Shown here piece by piece: positions 17,990 through 25,613 of a stretch of DNA of 64,000 nucleotides. The position numbers were made by a program, and so were the translations under genes. How positions within the stretch are numbered: position 1 is the stretch's first letter; each line of letters opens with the position of its first letter. Under the pieces are notes generated by a model that was given only the letters and a program-made list of their open reading frames with translations, did not search any database and had not been told where the DNA came from. Source of the DNA: Bacteroidota bacterium (GTDB taxonomy: Bacteria; Bacteroidota; Ignavibacteria; Palsa-1295); NCBI GenBank assembly GCA_021324735.1, contig JAJPIO010000018.1, forward strand, positions 310,001 through 374,000, in the 5' to 3' direction.

Positions 17990-18379
17990 ATGAAAGTTGT
18001 GCTTCTGTTACTCGTCTGTGTTGGTTTTATTGCATGTACAAAGCAATCGCCGAAGGAAGAGCCTGCGAATGCTTCGCTCACACCAGATCAAGTTGTACTT
18101 AAAGTGTTCGATGCACTCAACCACGGTGATTCCGCCACGTTTGTTAGTCTCATCTCTTCGGGGCGAGTTGATACGACTACCGATACTCGTGCGATGGTGA
18201 GCAACATGTTGACTGTTTGGAAAAAGAATCAGGCTACTGTCAGGATCGATTCTTCTTACACCGATGGCTCGATCGCCTACGTCACCTATCATATCAAGAT
18301 CACTGGCGCAACTCCACTAGATACAACACATCACGTTCAACTATACAAGGAAGCATCCGGCTGGAAATTAGGCTGGTAA
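17990..18379 (+). CDS. Small lipoprotein, DUF4878/SnoaL-like
   Basis: A 129-residue protein from the ATG at 17990, preceded by GAGAAC. The leader MKVVLLLLVCVGFIAC is a clean lipobox with Cys16. The mature domain (TPDQVVLKVFDALNHGDSATFVSLIS ... AYVTYHIKITG ... VQLYKEASGWKLGW) has the cystatin/SnoaL-like pattern of DUF4878 proteins. Such proteins are lipidated, envelope-located and of unknown function. Upstream in-frame codons to 17801 look non-coding. Confidence 0.7.
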   Translation: MKVVLLLLVCVGFIACTKQSPKEEPANASLTPDQVVLKVFDALNHGDSATFVSLISSGRVDTTTDTRAMVSNMLTVWKKNQATVRIDSSYTDGSIAYVTYHIKITGATPLDTTHHVQLYKEASGWKLGW

Positions 18380-18412
18380 ACCTAGTTTATAGAGCGCTTT
18401 TTCCCTTTCGCC

Positions 18413-18426
18413 GAATTTCGAAATTC
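18413..18426. promoter_or_regulatory. 14-bp perfect palindrome upstream of mqnD
   Basis: GAATTTCGAAATTC lies about 60 bases before the mqnD start. It could be a regulator-binding site, but no second copy was noticed, so significance is uncertain. Confidence 0.3.
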
Positions 18427-18485
18427 CTTTCACCCCTCGGGTGTTGTGCGCGTCGAATTTAGAAACCCTAAGGATACGCGCAAGA

Positions 18486-19340
18486 ATGAGCACAGATACC
18501 GTAAAAGCCCTCCCCATCGGCCACTCACCGGACCCCGACGATGCTTTCATGTTCTATGGTTTTGCTACCAAGAAGGTGACAATTCCAGGTTTTGAGATCG
18601 ACCACGTGCTGGATGATATTCAAACCTTGAACGTCCGGGCTATGAAAGCAGAATTGCCGGTGACCGCCATCAGCGCGCACGCCTATCCGTATGTTGCGGA
18701 TAACTACTGGATCATGAAGACGGGCGCCTCCATGGGCGATGGCTACGGCCCCATTATCGTATCGAAGAAATATCGTACGATGGATGAACTCCTTGCTAAT
18801 CCGAAGGCAGTCATCGCACAACCGGGAAAGCTCACCACCGCTAATCTTCTTTTACGCTCCTGGTTCGGCCAGATCGAGCAAGTTGAAATGGGATTCGATC
18901 AGATCATCGATGCGGTACTCAGCGATAAAGTCGATGCCGGCCTTCTTATCCATGAGGGACAGATCACCTGGCAACAGCATGGCCTAAACAAGCTCGCGGA
19001 CTTCGGCACGATCTGGGCCGAAAAAACCGGCGGCTTACCATTGCCGCTTGGACTTGATTGTGTTCGTAAAGACTTAGGAGAATCAACCGCCCGCACCATC
19101 TCGAATGCGTTGCAGGATTCTATCCGTGCAGCATACGATGATATCAAAGGCTCTGTTGATTACGCGCTTCAATGGGGCCGCGGTATCGATGCCACGACCG
19201 GTGAGAAGTTCGTAAAAATGTATGTCAACGACCTCACAATGGATATGGGTGAGCGAGGTAAAAAAGCTCTCGAATATCTATTCCGAATGGGTGCAGAAGC
19301 CGGGATCATTCCTGAAGTTGGAGCGGTCGATCTGCTATAA
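18486..19340 (+). CDS. mqnD: 1,4-dihydroxy-6-naphthoate synthase MqnD
   Basis: Futalosine-pathway enzyme converting cyclic dehypoxanthinyl futalosine to 1,4-dihydroxy-6-naphthoate for menaquinone synthesis. Diagnostic motifs are HSPDPDDAFMFYG near the N terminus, DDIQTLNVRAM and ASMGDGYGPIIVS. Length of 284 is normal. ATG at 18486 is chosen; the extra in-frame residues upstream do not resemble the family. The other pathway genes in this window (mqnC and mqnE-mqnA) are about 5 kb away on the opposite strand, so it is not in one operon with them. Confidence 0.93.
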   Translation: MSTDTVKALPIGHSPDPDDAFMFYGFATKKVTIPGFEIDHVLDDIQTLNVRAMKAELPVTAISAHAYPYVADNYWIMKTGASMGDGYGPIIVSKKYRTMDELLANPKAVIAQPGKLTTANLLLRSWFGQIEQVEMGFDQIIDAVLSDKVDAGLLIHEGQITWQQHGLNKLADFGTIWAEKTGGLPLPLGLDCVRKDLGESTARTISNALQDSIRAAYDDIKGSVDYALQWGRGIDATTGEKFVKMYVNDLTMDMGERGKKALEYLFRMGAEAGIIPEVGAVDLL

Positions 19341-19355
19341 GCGCCAGCAGGTGTA

Positions 19356-19376
19356 CTCGCGATCTCCGATCGCGAG
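19356..19376. terminator. Hairpin between convergent genes
   Basis: A 9-bp perfect stem (CTCGCGATC / GATCGCGAG, loop TCC) lies just after mqnD; an outer CAGCA/TGCTG pair may extend it. No adjacent T-run is present, so it may be a weak terminator or simply a palindromic element. Confidence 0.4.
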
Positions 19377-19416
19377 ACCGGTGTGGTTGCTGATTGACCT
19401 TTTCTTTATAACTCTC

Positions 19417-20184
19417 TTACTTTTTCAGCGCCGTTACCGGCATGATCTTTACGCCGGAATGGGCATGGCGTTCGAACTTCGGTAAGCTTCGCACATTCTC
19501 CGCAAACACTTCTTCACGCTTGCGGTCCGGCCAATTGCTTAAGCGGGTGCTTTCTACCAATCGTCCGCTATGCTCTCGTAAGAACCCCTGATCGCTCTCG
19601 ATAAAGCTGTTGATCGCCGGATCCCATTGGCGAACGCGCATCTTCTCATAAGAGACAAAGAAGCCCTCGAAATGAGCGTCCTGATAGGCGACGGAATAGA
19701 TCGCTCCTAACTCAGGATTGACGGCTGCCAACTGATAGCGCCCACTCGTTACATTGTCGGTATGTCCATGGGCGATCGCTTCGTCAACGACGACCTGCTG
19801 CCCGATGAGCGCACCATTCGGCGCGACCTGGTATGCGATCACGTGGGAATCGCTGATACGTTGCGGGTCACTCACCGCAAAGATCAGCATTGGTAGCTTG
19901 GATGAGCCAAACCGTCCGAAGAAAAAGCTTTGTCGAGCGCCATTCACAAGGACCGGAAAGATCTCGTGTCCAGAAACCGTATCGCGTGTCGTGCGCCAGG
20001 TGCGCAGATACACTTCGACCTTATCATCCGATAGCTGTTTGAGAATGACAGTGCCTTTGAAGTTCTTCATGTGAATGCTCTTCTCCAGCGGACGCTTGCC
20101 GTGCGTGGCAGATTCCGAAGCACTCGCGCGTATCGAAGCAAGACTAAAAAGAAGAACCAGGGATGAAATCGCAAGAATTTTCAT
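19417..20184 (-). CDS. Exported protein of unknown function
   Basis: A 255-residue protein with a signal peptide (MKILAISSLVLLFSLASIRASAS). The mature part is beta-rich, with FKGTVILKQLSDDKVEVYLRTW and an internal LPMLIFAVSDPQRISDSHVIAYQ. No catalytic motif or named domain is recognised. It is predicted periplasmic and is convergent with mqnD. In size and organisation it recalls the unknown secreted protein at 16345-17178, but I could not see enough shared sequence to call them paralogues. Confidence 0.6.
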   Translation of the reverse strand: MKILAISSLVLLFSLASIRASASESATHGKRPLEKSIHMKNFKGTVILKQLSDDKVEVYLRTWRTTRDTVSGHEIFPVLVNGARQSFFFGRFGSSKLPMLIFAVSDPQRISDSHVIAYQVAPNGALIGQQVVVDEAIAHGHTDNVTSGRYQLAAVNPELGAIYSVAYQDAHFEGFFVSYEKMRVRQWDPAINSFIESDQGFLREHSGRLVESTRLSNWPDRKREEVFAENVRSLPKFERHAHSGVKIMPVTALKK

Positions 20185-20384
20185 GGGAAATCACGTCAGG
20201 AATAACCTGCTAATATAGGAAATTTTTGGGGCAGGGTCAAGCATGCACTCTTAAATAGAACAAAATAGGAATTTTCGGGGTCCTTATTCGTTGTGCTGAC
20301 TTAATGTAGTGTGTCATTCAGCAGGAAGGACTGCCGTCGCCCCCATCCGAGACGGTACTCCCAAATCGCAATTTTTTTCGTCTT

Positions 20385-21953
20385 ATGCGACCCACAACTC
20401 TCCCATTCGTCACCGTTCTCGCAGCATTTCTTTTTGGCACTACCTACCTATATGCCCAGGCGCCCGCCATTGAATGGCAAAAAACCTATGGCGGCACGGG
20501 CCTGGACGACGCAACATGCATTCAGCAAACGAGCGACGGTGGCTATATCGTCTCAGGACGCAGCGAGTCGAAGGACGGCGATGTAACCGGCAATCACGGC
20601 AGCTTCGATTACTGGATCGTAAAACTCACAAACACCGGTGCAATCACGTGGGAGAAATCATTCGGCGGTAGTGACGATGACGTAGCGCGGTGCGTGCGGC
20701 AAACGAACGATGGTGGATACATTGTGGTAGGCCAAAGTAAATCCACCGATGGTGATGTAACTGGTAATCACGGCAATTACGATTTCTGGATTGTAAAACT
20801 AACAAGCAGCGGTACGCTCGAATGGGAAAAAGCGCTCGGCGGCACAGGCGATGACGAAGCACGCTCCATCATTCAAACGAGTGACGGCGGATACATCGTA
20901 GTGGGCTTTAGTAACTCCACGGATGGTGATGTAACGGGAAATCACGGTGGATATGACGATTGGATCGTAAAACTTTCGAGTGTGGGAGCAATTGAGTGGG
21001 AGAAATCTTTCGGAGGAACGCTAGATGAGCAGGCATTCGAAGTCAAGCAGACGAACGAAGGTGGTTACATCGTGTCAGGCTATGCGTTCTCGGGGGATGG
21101 CGACGTTACGGGACATCATGGCGGGCAGGATTACTGGATCATAAAGCTTTCGAATACAGGAGTTATTGAGTGGAATAAATGCTATGGAGGAACGGGAGAC
21201 GATTGGTCCACCGGCATTCTTCAAACGAGTGATGGTGGTTATGTGGTCTCCGGCAAAACGACTTCCACAGACGGCGATGTGAAGGGGAACCATGGCCAGT
21301 GGGATTTTTGGGTTGTAAGAATCACAAGTACTGGAGAGATCGTGTGGCAAATTCCTATGGGTGGAAGCCAATGGGACCGTGCCGAAACGATCCAGCCAAC
21401 AAGCGATGGCGGGTTCCTCATACCGGGATATAGTTTATCAGACGATGGCGATGTGACGGGACATCACGGTGCAGCCGGTTCTCCCGATGTCTGGGTCGTT
21501 AAAGTTTCGAGCATGGGAAAACTCCTCTGGGAAAAATCACTTGGAGGCAGCGATTGGGATTACGGAAATTATATTCAGCAAACCACCGATGGTGGGTACA
21601 TCCTGGCCGGACCGAGCATCTCCACTGACGGCAATGTAACCGGACAACATGGCGGCGGTGATTTCTGGGTTGTGAAACTTGCGGCCACATCAGACGTCGA
21701 TCCGGATTCCACACCAGCAGTATCACTCGATAATTATCCAAACCCATTTACTTTGTCCACGCACATTATGGCTCCCGACGCAAAGCAAGTACGGATATGC
21801 AATATGCTTGGCGTGGAAGTGACGTCGCTTGGAGAATCTGCTCCGGGAGAATTTATTTGGACACCTCCCACCTCGCTACAGGCAGGTATTTATTTCGCTA
21901 TTATCGAAGGTGCAAAGAGGACGATTGCAAAGTCGCTAGTCCTAACGCGGTAA
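20385..21953 (+). CDS. T9SS cargo with seven 58-residue repeats
   Basis: A 522-residue secreted protein. After a signal peptide (LPFVTVLAAFLFGTTYLYAQ) come seven tandem repeats of 58 residues (174 bases each). Each carries W-x-K-x-[FY]-G-G, then QTSDGGYIVSG, then DGDVTGNHG and WIVKL. This matches a beta-propeller-like repeat seen in bacterial surface proteins. The C-terminal 75 residues (NYPNPFTLSTHI...LQAGIYFAIIEG) are a T9SS type A sorting domain. It is likely a surface or secreted structural protein; substrate unknown. Confidence 0.85.
   Translation: MRPTTLPFVTVLAAFLFGTTYLYAQAPAIEWQKTYGGTGLDDATCIQQTSDGGYIVSGRSESKDGDVTGNHGSFDYWIVKLTNTGAITWEKSFGGSDDDVARCVRQTNDGGYIVVGQSKSTDGDVTGNHGNYDFWIVKLTSSGTLEWEKALGGTGDDEARSIIQTSDGGYIVVGFSNSTDGDVTGNHGGYDDWIVKLSSVGAIEWEKSFGGTLDEQAFEVKQTNEGGYIVSGYAFSGDGDVTGHHGGQDYWIIKLSNTGVIEWNKCYGGTGDDWSTGILQTSDGGYVVSGKTTSTDGDVKGNHGQWDFWVVRITSTGEIVWQIPMGGSQWDRAETIQPTSDGGFLIPGYSLSDDGDVTGHHGAAGSPDVWVVKVSSMGKLLWEKSLGGSDWDYGNYIQQTTDGGYILAGPSISTDGNVTGQHGGGDFWVVKLAATSDVDPDSTPAVSLDNYPNPFTLSTHIMAPDAKQVRICNMLGVEVTSLGESAPGEFIWTPPTSLQAGIYFAIIEGAKRTIAKSLVLTR
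20475..21692 (+). repeat. Seven tandem 174-bp coding repeats
   Basis: The first three units start with TGG at 20475, 20649 and 20823, exactly 174 bases apart, and the pattern continues to seven. The copies have diverged at DNA level but conserve the DGGY and GDVTG cores. Confidence 0.8.
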
Positions 21954-22126
21954 TCATTTTTAGTTACGGGCGATCGCGGTCGCATTTGTGGCGAGTGTCA
22001 GTGACTTCAAGGATCGCGATGTGAGAGAAACGTCGTCCTGGAGCAAAATGAATTTGCGTTGTCAGACGCAGTCTTCACGGTTAGGCACGTTGCTCGCCGC
22101 CCTAACACGTCAAAGTGTTGCGCAAA

Positions 22127-22151
22127 CATCCTGTCTTTATTTGACAGGATG
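22127..22151 (-). terminator. Hairpin after the repetitive surface protein gene
   Basis: CATCCTGTC / GACAGGATG with a 7-base A/T-rich loop lies 22 bases past the stop of the leftward gene and is followed leftward by TTTGCG, consistent with a modest intrinsic terminator. Confidence 0.5.
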
Positions 22152-22172
22152 CGCGATCGATCTAGCGAGTAC

Positions 22173-24290
22173 CTAGAAGACGCTTGTTACAATCCAGCCC
22201 GATGTCGGGAAGTATACCATTGTCGCGGTTTTGCCATTCGCGACGCTTGTCCCAGCCACGGTCTGCGTGTTTCCAGAGCTATTGTGGACGTAAATAGTCT
22301 GTGGAGTCGTCGAGCTTGGTGCTGCCGTTGTGGTTGTGGCGCCACTGGTTATCTCGTAAATATTGGCAAGACCATCAAGCGTACCACCAGCGGCGATGCT
22401 CTCACTGTTCACGATCAGATTTCGTCCGACTTGCACGTCCTTGGCGGCAACATAGCTTCCGGCAGTATTGACGGAAGTGACGGAGCTATTACCGAGTTGG
22501 ACCGTGTTGCTGGCTGCAACGACAGCGCCAGCACCGATCGCGGTTGCATTCGTCAGTGCACCAGAGCCTACGTCTGCAAAATCACCTACGGCCGTATTGC
22601 TGCTACCGCTGGTATTCGTCCAGCCTGACTGCGTGCCGAGGAAAGTGTTCTGCGAGCCGGTCGTTACCCAACCAGAGCCAGCGCCGAAGAAGGAGTTGTT
22701 GTTGCCGCTCACGACAACCTCACCCGATGCCGCTCCGACGATCGTATTCTGAATTCCGCTCGTGTTACTTTGTCCCGTTCCCGCACCCATGAACGTATTG
22801 TTAAAGCCACTGGTATTGCTCGTGCCGGCACCCGCCCCGGCAAAAATATTCGCTGAGCCGGGAGCGGCGAGGATCGTGGTGCCACCGATCTGGTAGTTGC
22901 TGCCAACGTTAAGGTTGCCATTCGTATTTACAAGCGTTACAGACGAATTACCCAGTTGGACTGTGTTGCTCGCCGCGACGATAGCACCAGCACCGATCGC
23001 GGTTGCATTCGTCAGCGCACCAGAGCCTACATCTGCATAATCACCTACGGCAGTATTGCTGTTGCCACTAGTGTTCGTCCAGCCCGCCTGCGTGCCAAGG
23101 AAAGTATTCTGCGAGCCGGTCGTTACCCAACCAGAGCCGGAGCCGAAGAAAGAGTTATTGTTGCCGCTCACGACCACTTCACCCGATGCCGCTCCGACAA
23201 TCGTGTTCTGAATTCCGCTCGTGTTACTTTGGCCCGTTCCCGCACCCATGAACGTATTGTTGAAGCCACTGGTATTGCTCGTGCCGGCACCCGCCCCGGC
23301 AAAAATATTCGCTGAGCCGGGAGCAGCAAGGATCGTTGTCCCCCCAATCTCATAATGGCCGCCAACGTTAAGGTTGCCATTCGTATTTACAAGCGTCACG
23401 GACGAACTACCAAGCTGGACCGTATTGCTCGCCGCGACGATAGCACCCGCACCGATCGCGGTTGCATTCGTCAGTGTAGCTGAGCCTACATCCGCATAAT
23501 CACCTACGGCCGTATTGCTGTTGCCACTAGTGTTCGTCCAGCCCGCCTGCGTGCCAAGGAAAGTATTCTGCGAGCCGGTCGTTACCCAACCAGAGCCGGA
23601 GCCGAAGAAGGAGTTGTTGTTGCCGCTCACGACAACCTCACCCGATGCTGCACCGACGATCGTATTCTGAATTCCGCTCGTGTTACTTTGTCCCGTTCCC
23701 GCACCCATGAACGTATTGTTAAAGCCACTGGTATTGCTCGTGCCGGCACCCGCCCCAGCAAAAATATTCGCTGAGCCGGGAGCGGCGAGGATCGTGGTGC
23801 CGCCAATTTGGTAGTCCGAGCTGGAATTGATGTGTGTGCCGGAGTATGACAAAGTGGTGGCATTATCCGTCAGGTGGGAGTTGCCTTGTGTGCTCGCGCT
23901 CGTCCAAATGGGGATGGTATTCGTCGTTCCGGCGCCACTGATACCGCCTAGCGCTGAAAGCGAGATCGGTTGCCATGAGCCCTGCGGTCCACCTGCGTAA
24001 TTATTGGGTGCGGGCCCTGTCGTATTCGGCGCAACCCACGTCAAGAGCTGGCCTGCCGACGTTCCACTGTAGGTAAATCCCGAAGCTGCCGCATTGTTCG
24101 GCGGTATTGGCAACTGGTACGATATATTACCCGTCCAGCCACCCGTCGGTGTTATGATAGTAATCTCATGGCCTGCGCCATCATCGAGAATGATCGCCTT
24201 TGCGCCAAGGGAGCGGCTTTGGGCATGAAGTAAGTTAGCAAGCGCGCATACCAGGGCGCACGCACCTAATCTAACGATAGTTTTTCTCAT
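22173..24290 (-). CDS. Repetitive surface protein with YadA-head-like motifs
   Basis: A 705-residue exported protein (signal peptide ending LLHAQS). The core is three nearly identical 153-residue repeats containing NTFMGAGTGQSNTSG, QNTFLGTQAGWTNTSG, NTAVGDYADVG and NATAIGAGAIVAASNTVQLG. These short beta-helical turns resemble the head repeats of trimeric autotransporter adhesins and of tail-fibre-like proteins. No membrane-anchor barrel, peptidase S74 chaperone domain or T9SS signal is visible at the C terminus, so its attachment is unknown. Likely a surface fibre or adhesin. Confidence 0.75.
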   Translation of the reverse strand: MRKTIVRLGACALVCALANLLHAQSRSLGAKAIILDDGAGHEITIITPTGGWTGNISYQLPIPPNNAAASGFTYSGTSAGQLLTWVAPNTTGPAPNNYAGGPQGSWQPISLSALGGISGAGTTNTIPIWTSASTQGNSHLTDNATTLSYSGTHINSSSDYQIGGTTILAAPGSANIFAGAGAGTSNTSGFNNTFMGAGTGQSNTSGIQNTIVGAASGEVVVSGNNNSFFGSGSGWVTTGSQNTFLGTQAGWTNTSGNSNTAVGDYADVGSATLTNATAIGAGAIVAASNTVQLGSSSVTLVNTNGNLNVGGHYEIGGTTILAAPGSANIFAGAGAGTSNTSGFNNTFMGAGTGQSNTSGIQNTIVGAASGEVVVSGNNNSFFGSGSGWVTTGSQNTFLGTQAGWTNTSGNSNTAVGDYADVGSGALTNATAIGAGAIVAASNTVQLGNSSVTLVNTNGNLNVGSNYQIGGTTILAAPGSANIFAGAGAGTSNTSGFNNTFMGAGTGQSNTSGIQNTIVGAASGEVVVSGNNNSFFGAGSGWVTTGSQNTFLGTQSGWTNTSGSSNTAVGDFADVGSGALTNATAIGAGAVVAASNTVQLGNSSVTSVNTAGSYVAAKDVQVGRNLIVNSESIAAGGTLDGLANIYEITSGATTTTAAPSSTTPQTIYVHNSSGNTQTVAGTSVANGKTATMVYFPTSGWIVTSVF
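22464..23813 (-). repeat. Three near-identical 459-bp direct repeats
   Basis: The segment AAAAATATTC recurs at 22842, 23301 and 23760, exactly 459 bases apart, and the flanking sequence is nearly identical across copies. Copies are about 23355-23813, 22896-23354 and 22464-22895. Such identity points to recent duplication or ongoing gene conversion and is a likely site of copy-number change and assembly error. Confidence 0.9.
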
Positions 24291-24355
24291 TGCAAACAGC
24301 GGTTAAGAAGGACCAATGGACGCTGATAAACGGCTGAGTTCCGTTTGGAACAAAC

Positions 24356-24397
24356 TTACGAAAAAAATAGGGCCGCCTCGAGAAACCTAGTTTTCGA
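24356..24397 (-). terminator. Possible terminator after mqnC
   Basis: An imperfect hairpin (CTCGAGAAAC ... GTTTTCGAG) at 24377-24397 is followed leftward, after a short GC stretch, by a run of seven T. Spacing is longer than usual. Confidence 0.4.
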
Positions 24398-24418
24398 GCA
24401 TGCGAAGTCGTCTTGCTT

Positions 24419-25594
24419 TTAGGCAGCTTCCAGGACCGGAAGTGCGGTAAGCAAATCAGTACCCTCGAGCTTTACATCCAGTCGCGCTGAATTAATTGCA
24501 GCAGCGGGATACTCGCCGGGCCCATACTCTGCAACAATATCATATAGCGTCGTGCGCTCGGCAGGAGTATATCCGGCACTGCGAATAAGATCGACGGTCT
24601 CCTTCACCGAAGTCGTATGTACGAAGTTTGCTGAAGCATGCACATTTTCTTCTTCGAGTACGCCACCAAAATCATCGGCGCCGAAGGAGAGCGCGATCTG
24701 CCCGATCTTCTTCCCTTCGGAGAACCAACTCGCCTGAATGTGTGGAAAATTATCGAGGAAGATACGCGAGATAGCGATCATTTGTAGATAGCGGGTACCA
24801 GTCGCGTACGTTGGAATGATTTTCTCGAGTGGCGTATTGCCTGGCTTAAAGCTCCACGGAATGAACGCCGTGAAACCGTGATACTCGTCCTGCAAGTCGC
24901 GGATGACAGCAAGGTGCTCGATGATGTCTTCATCTTTTTCAAGATGGCCATACATCATCGTTGCGGTGGTCTTGTAACCGAGCTTATGCGCTTCGCGCAT
25001 GACGTTCAGCCAGTCAGCGCTGGTGCCCTTCTTACTCGAAATTTTTCGTTTGACCTTATCACTCAAAATTTCGGCGCCACCGCCGGGAATGCTGTTCAGG
25101 CCAGCTTCTTTTAGGACCGATAAAACTTCCGGGACGGATAGGCCGGAAACGTCGCTCATTCCAAGGATCTCGCTCGTCGAGTAGAAGTGTGGGTGGATCT
25201 GCGGCACTTCCGCTCGTGTGCGCCGGACCATTTCGGTGTAGTACTCGAGCGGTAATGCGGGATTGACTCCGCCCTGCAAGAGCACGGTGCGCACTCCCCT
25301 CTTCGCTGCAGCCTTAAAGCGCTCGATCATCTGATCGACCGTGTAGGTATAGGTATCGTTATCTTCCTCATGCCGATAAAACGCACAGAAGATACAGTCG
25401 ATATTGCAGATGTTCGTGTAATTCGGATTCGAATCAATAACGAACGTAACGCGGCGCTGAGGATTGAGGCGGTAACGGATGGTCTCGGCTAACTCCGCAA
25501 GATCGAGCAATGAGCCATTTTTGAGTAGCCACAGTCCCTCTTCACGAGTGAGACGTTGTGAAGATGCGACCTTATTCTTAATAACTTCTATCAT
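24419..25594 (-). CDS. mqnC: Cyclic dehypoxanthinyl futalosine synthase MqnC
   Basis: Radical SAM enzyme that cyclises dehypoxanthinyl futalosine, the step before MqnD. The cluster ligands are Cys63, 67 and 70 (CNIDCIFC, followed by AFYR). Other family motifs are LLQGGVNPALPLEYY, GLNSIPGGGAEIL, TTATMMYGH and FIPWSFKPGNT. Length of 391 is typical. It lies 19 bases downstream of the mqnE-mqnA fusion on the same strand, so the two are certainly one operon. Confidence 0.96.
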   Translation of the reverse strand: MIEVIKNKVASSQRLTREEGLWLLKNGSLLDLAELAETIRYRLNPQRRVTFVIDSNPNYTNICNIDCIFCAFYRHEEDNDTYTYTVDQMIERFKAAAKRGVRTVLLQGGVNPALPLEYYTEMVRRTRAEVPQIHPHFYSTSEILGMSDVSGLSVPEVLSVLKEAGLNSIPGGGAEILSDKVKRKISSKKGTSADWLNVMREAHKLGYKTTATMMYGHLEKDEDIIEHLAVIRDLQDEYHGFTAFIPWSFKPGNTPLEKIIPTYATGTRYLQMIAISRIFLDNFPHIQASWFSEGKKIGQIALSFGADDFGGVLEEENVHASANFVHTTSVKETVDLIRSAGYTPAERTTLYDIVAEYGPGEYPAAAINSARLDVKLEGTDLLTALPVLEAA

Positions 25595-25613
25595 AGATGT
25601 CTTACACTTGCAA

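Noticed and set aside
22059-22628. A 189-codon rightward frame near the repeat protein
   Set aside because: Mostly antisense to the repeated surface protein, and similar frames recur in each repeat, as expected for a shadow.
22464-23813. CRISPR-like repeats
   Set aside because: The repeats are 459 bp, coding and contiguous, without short unique spacers.
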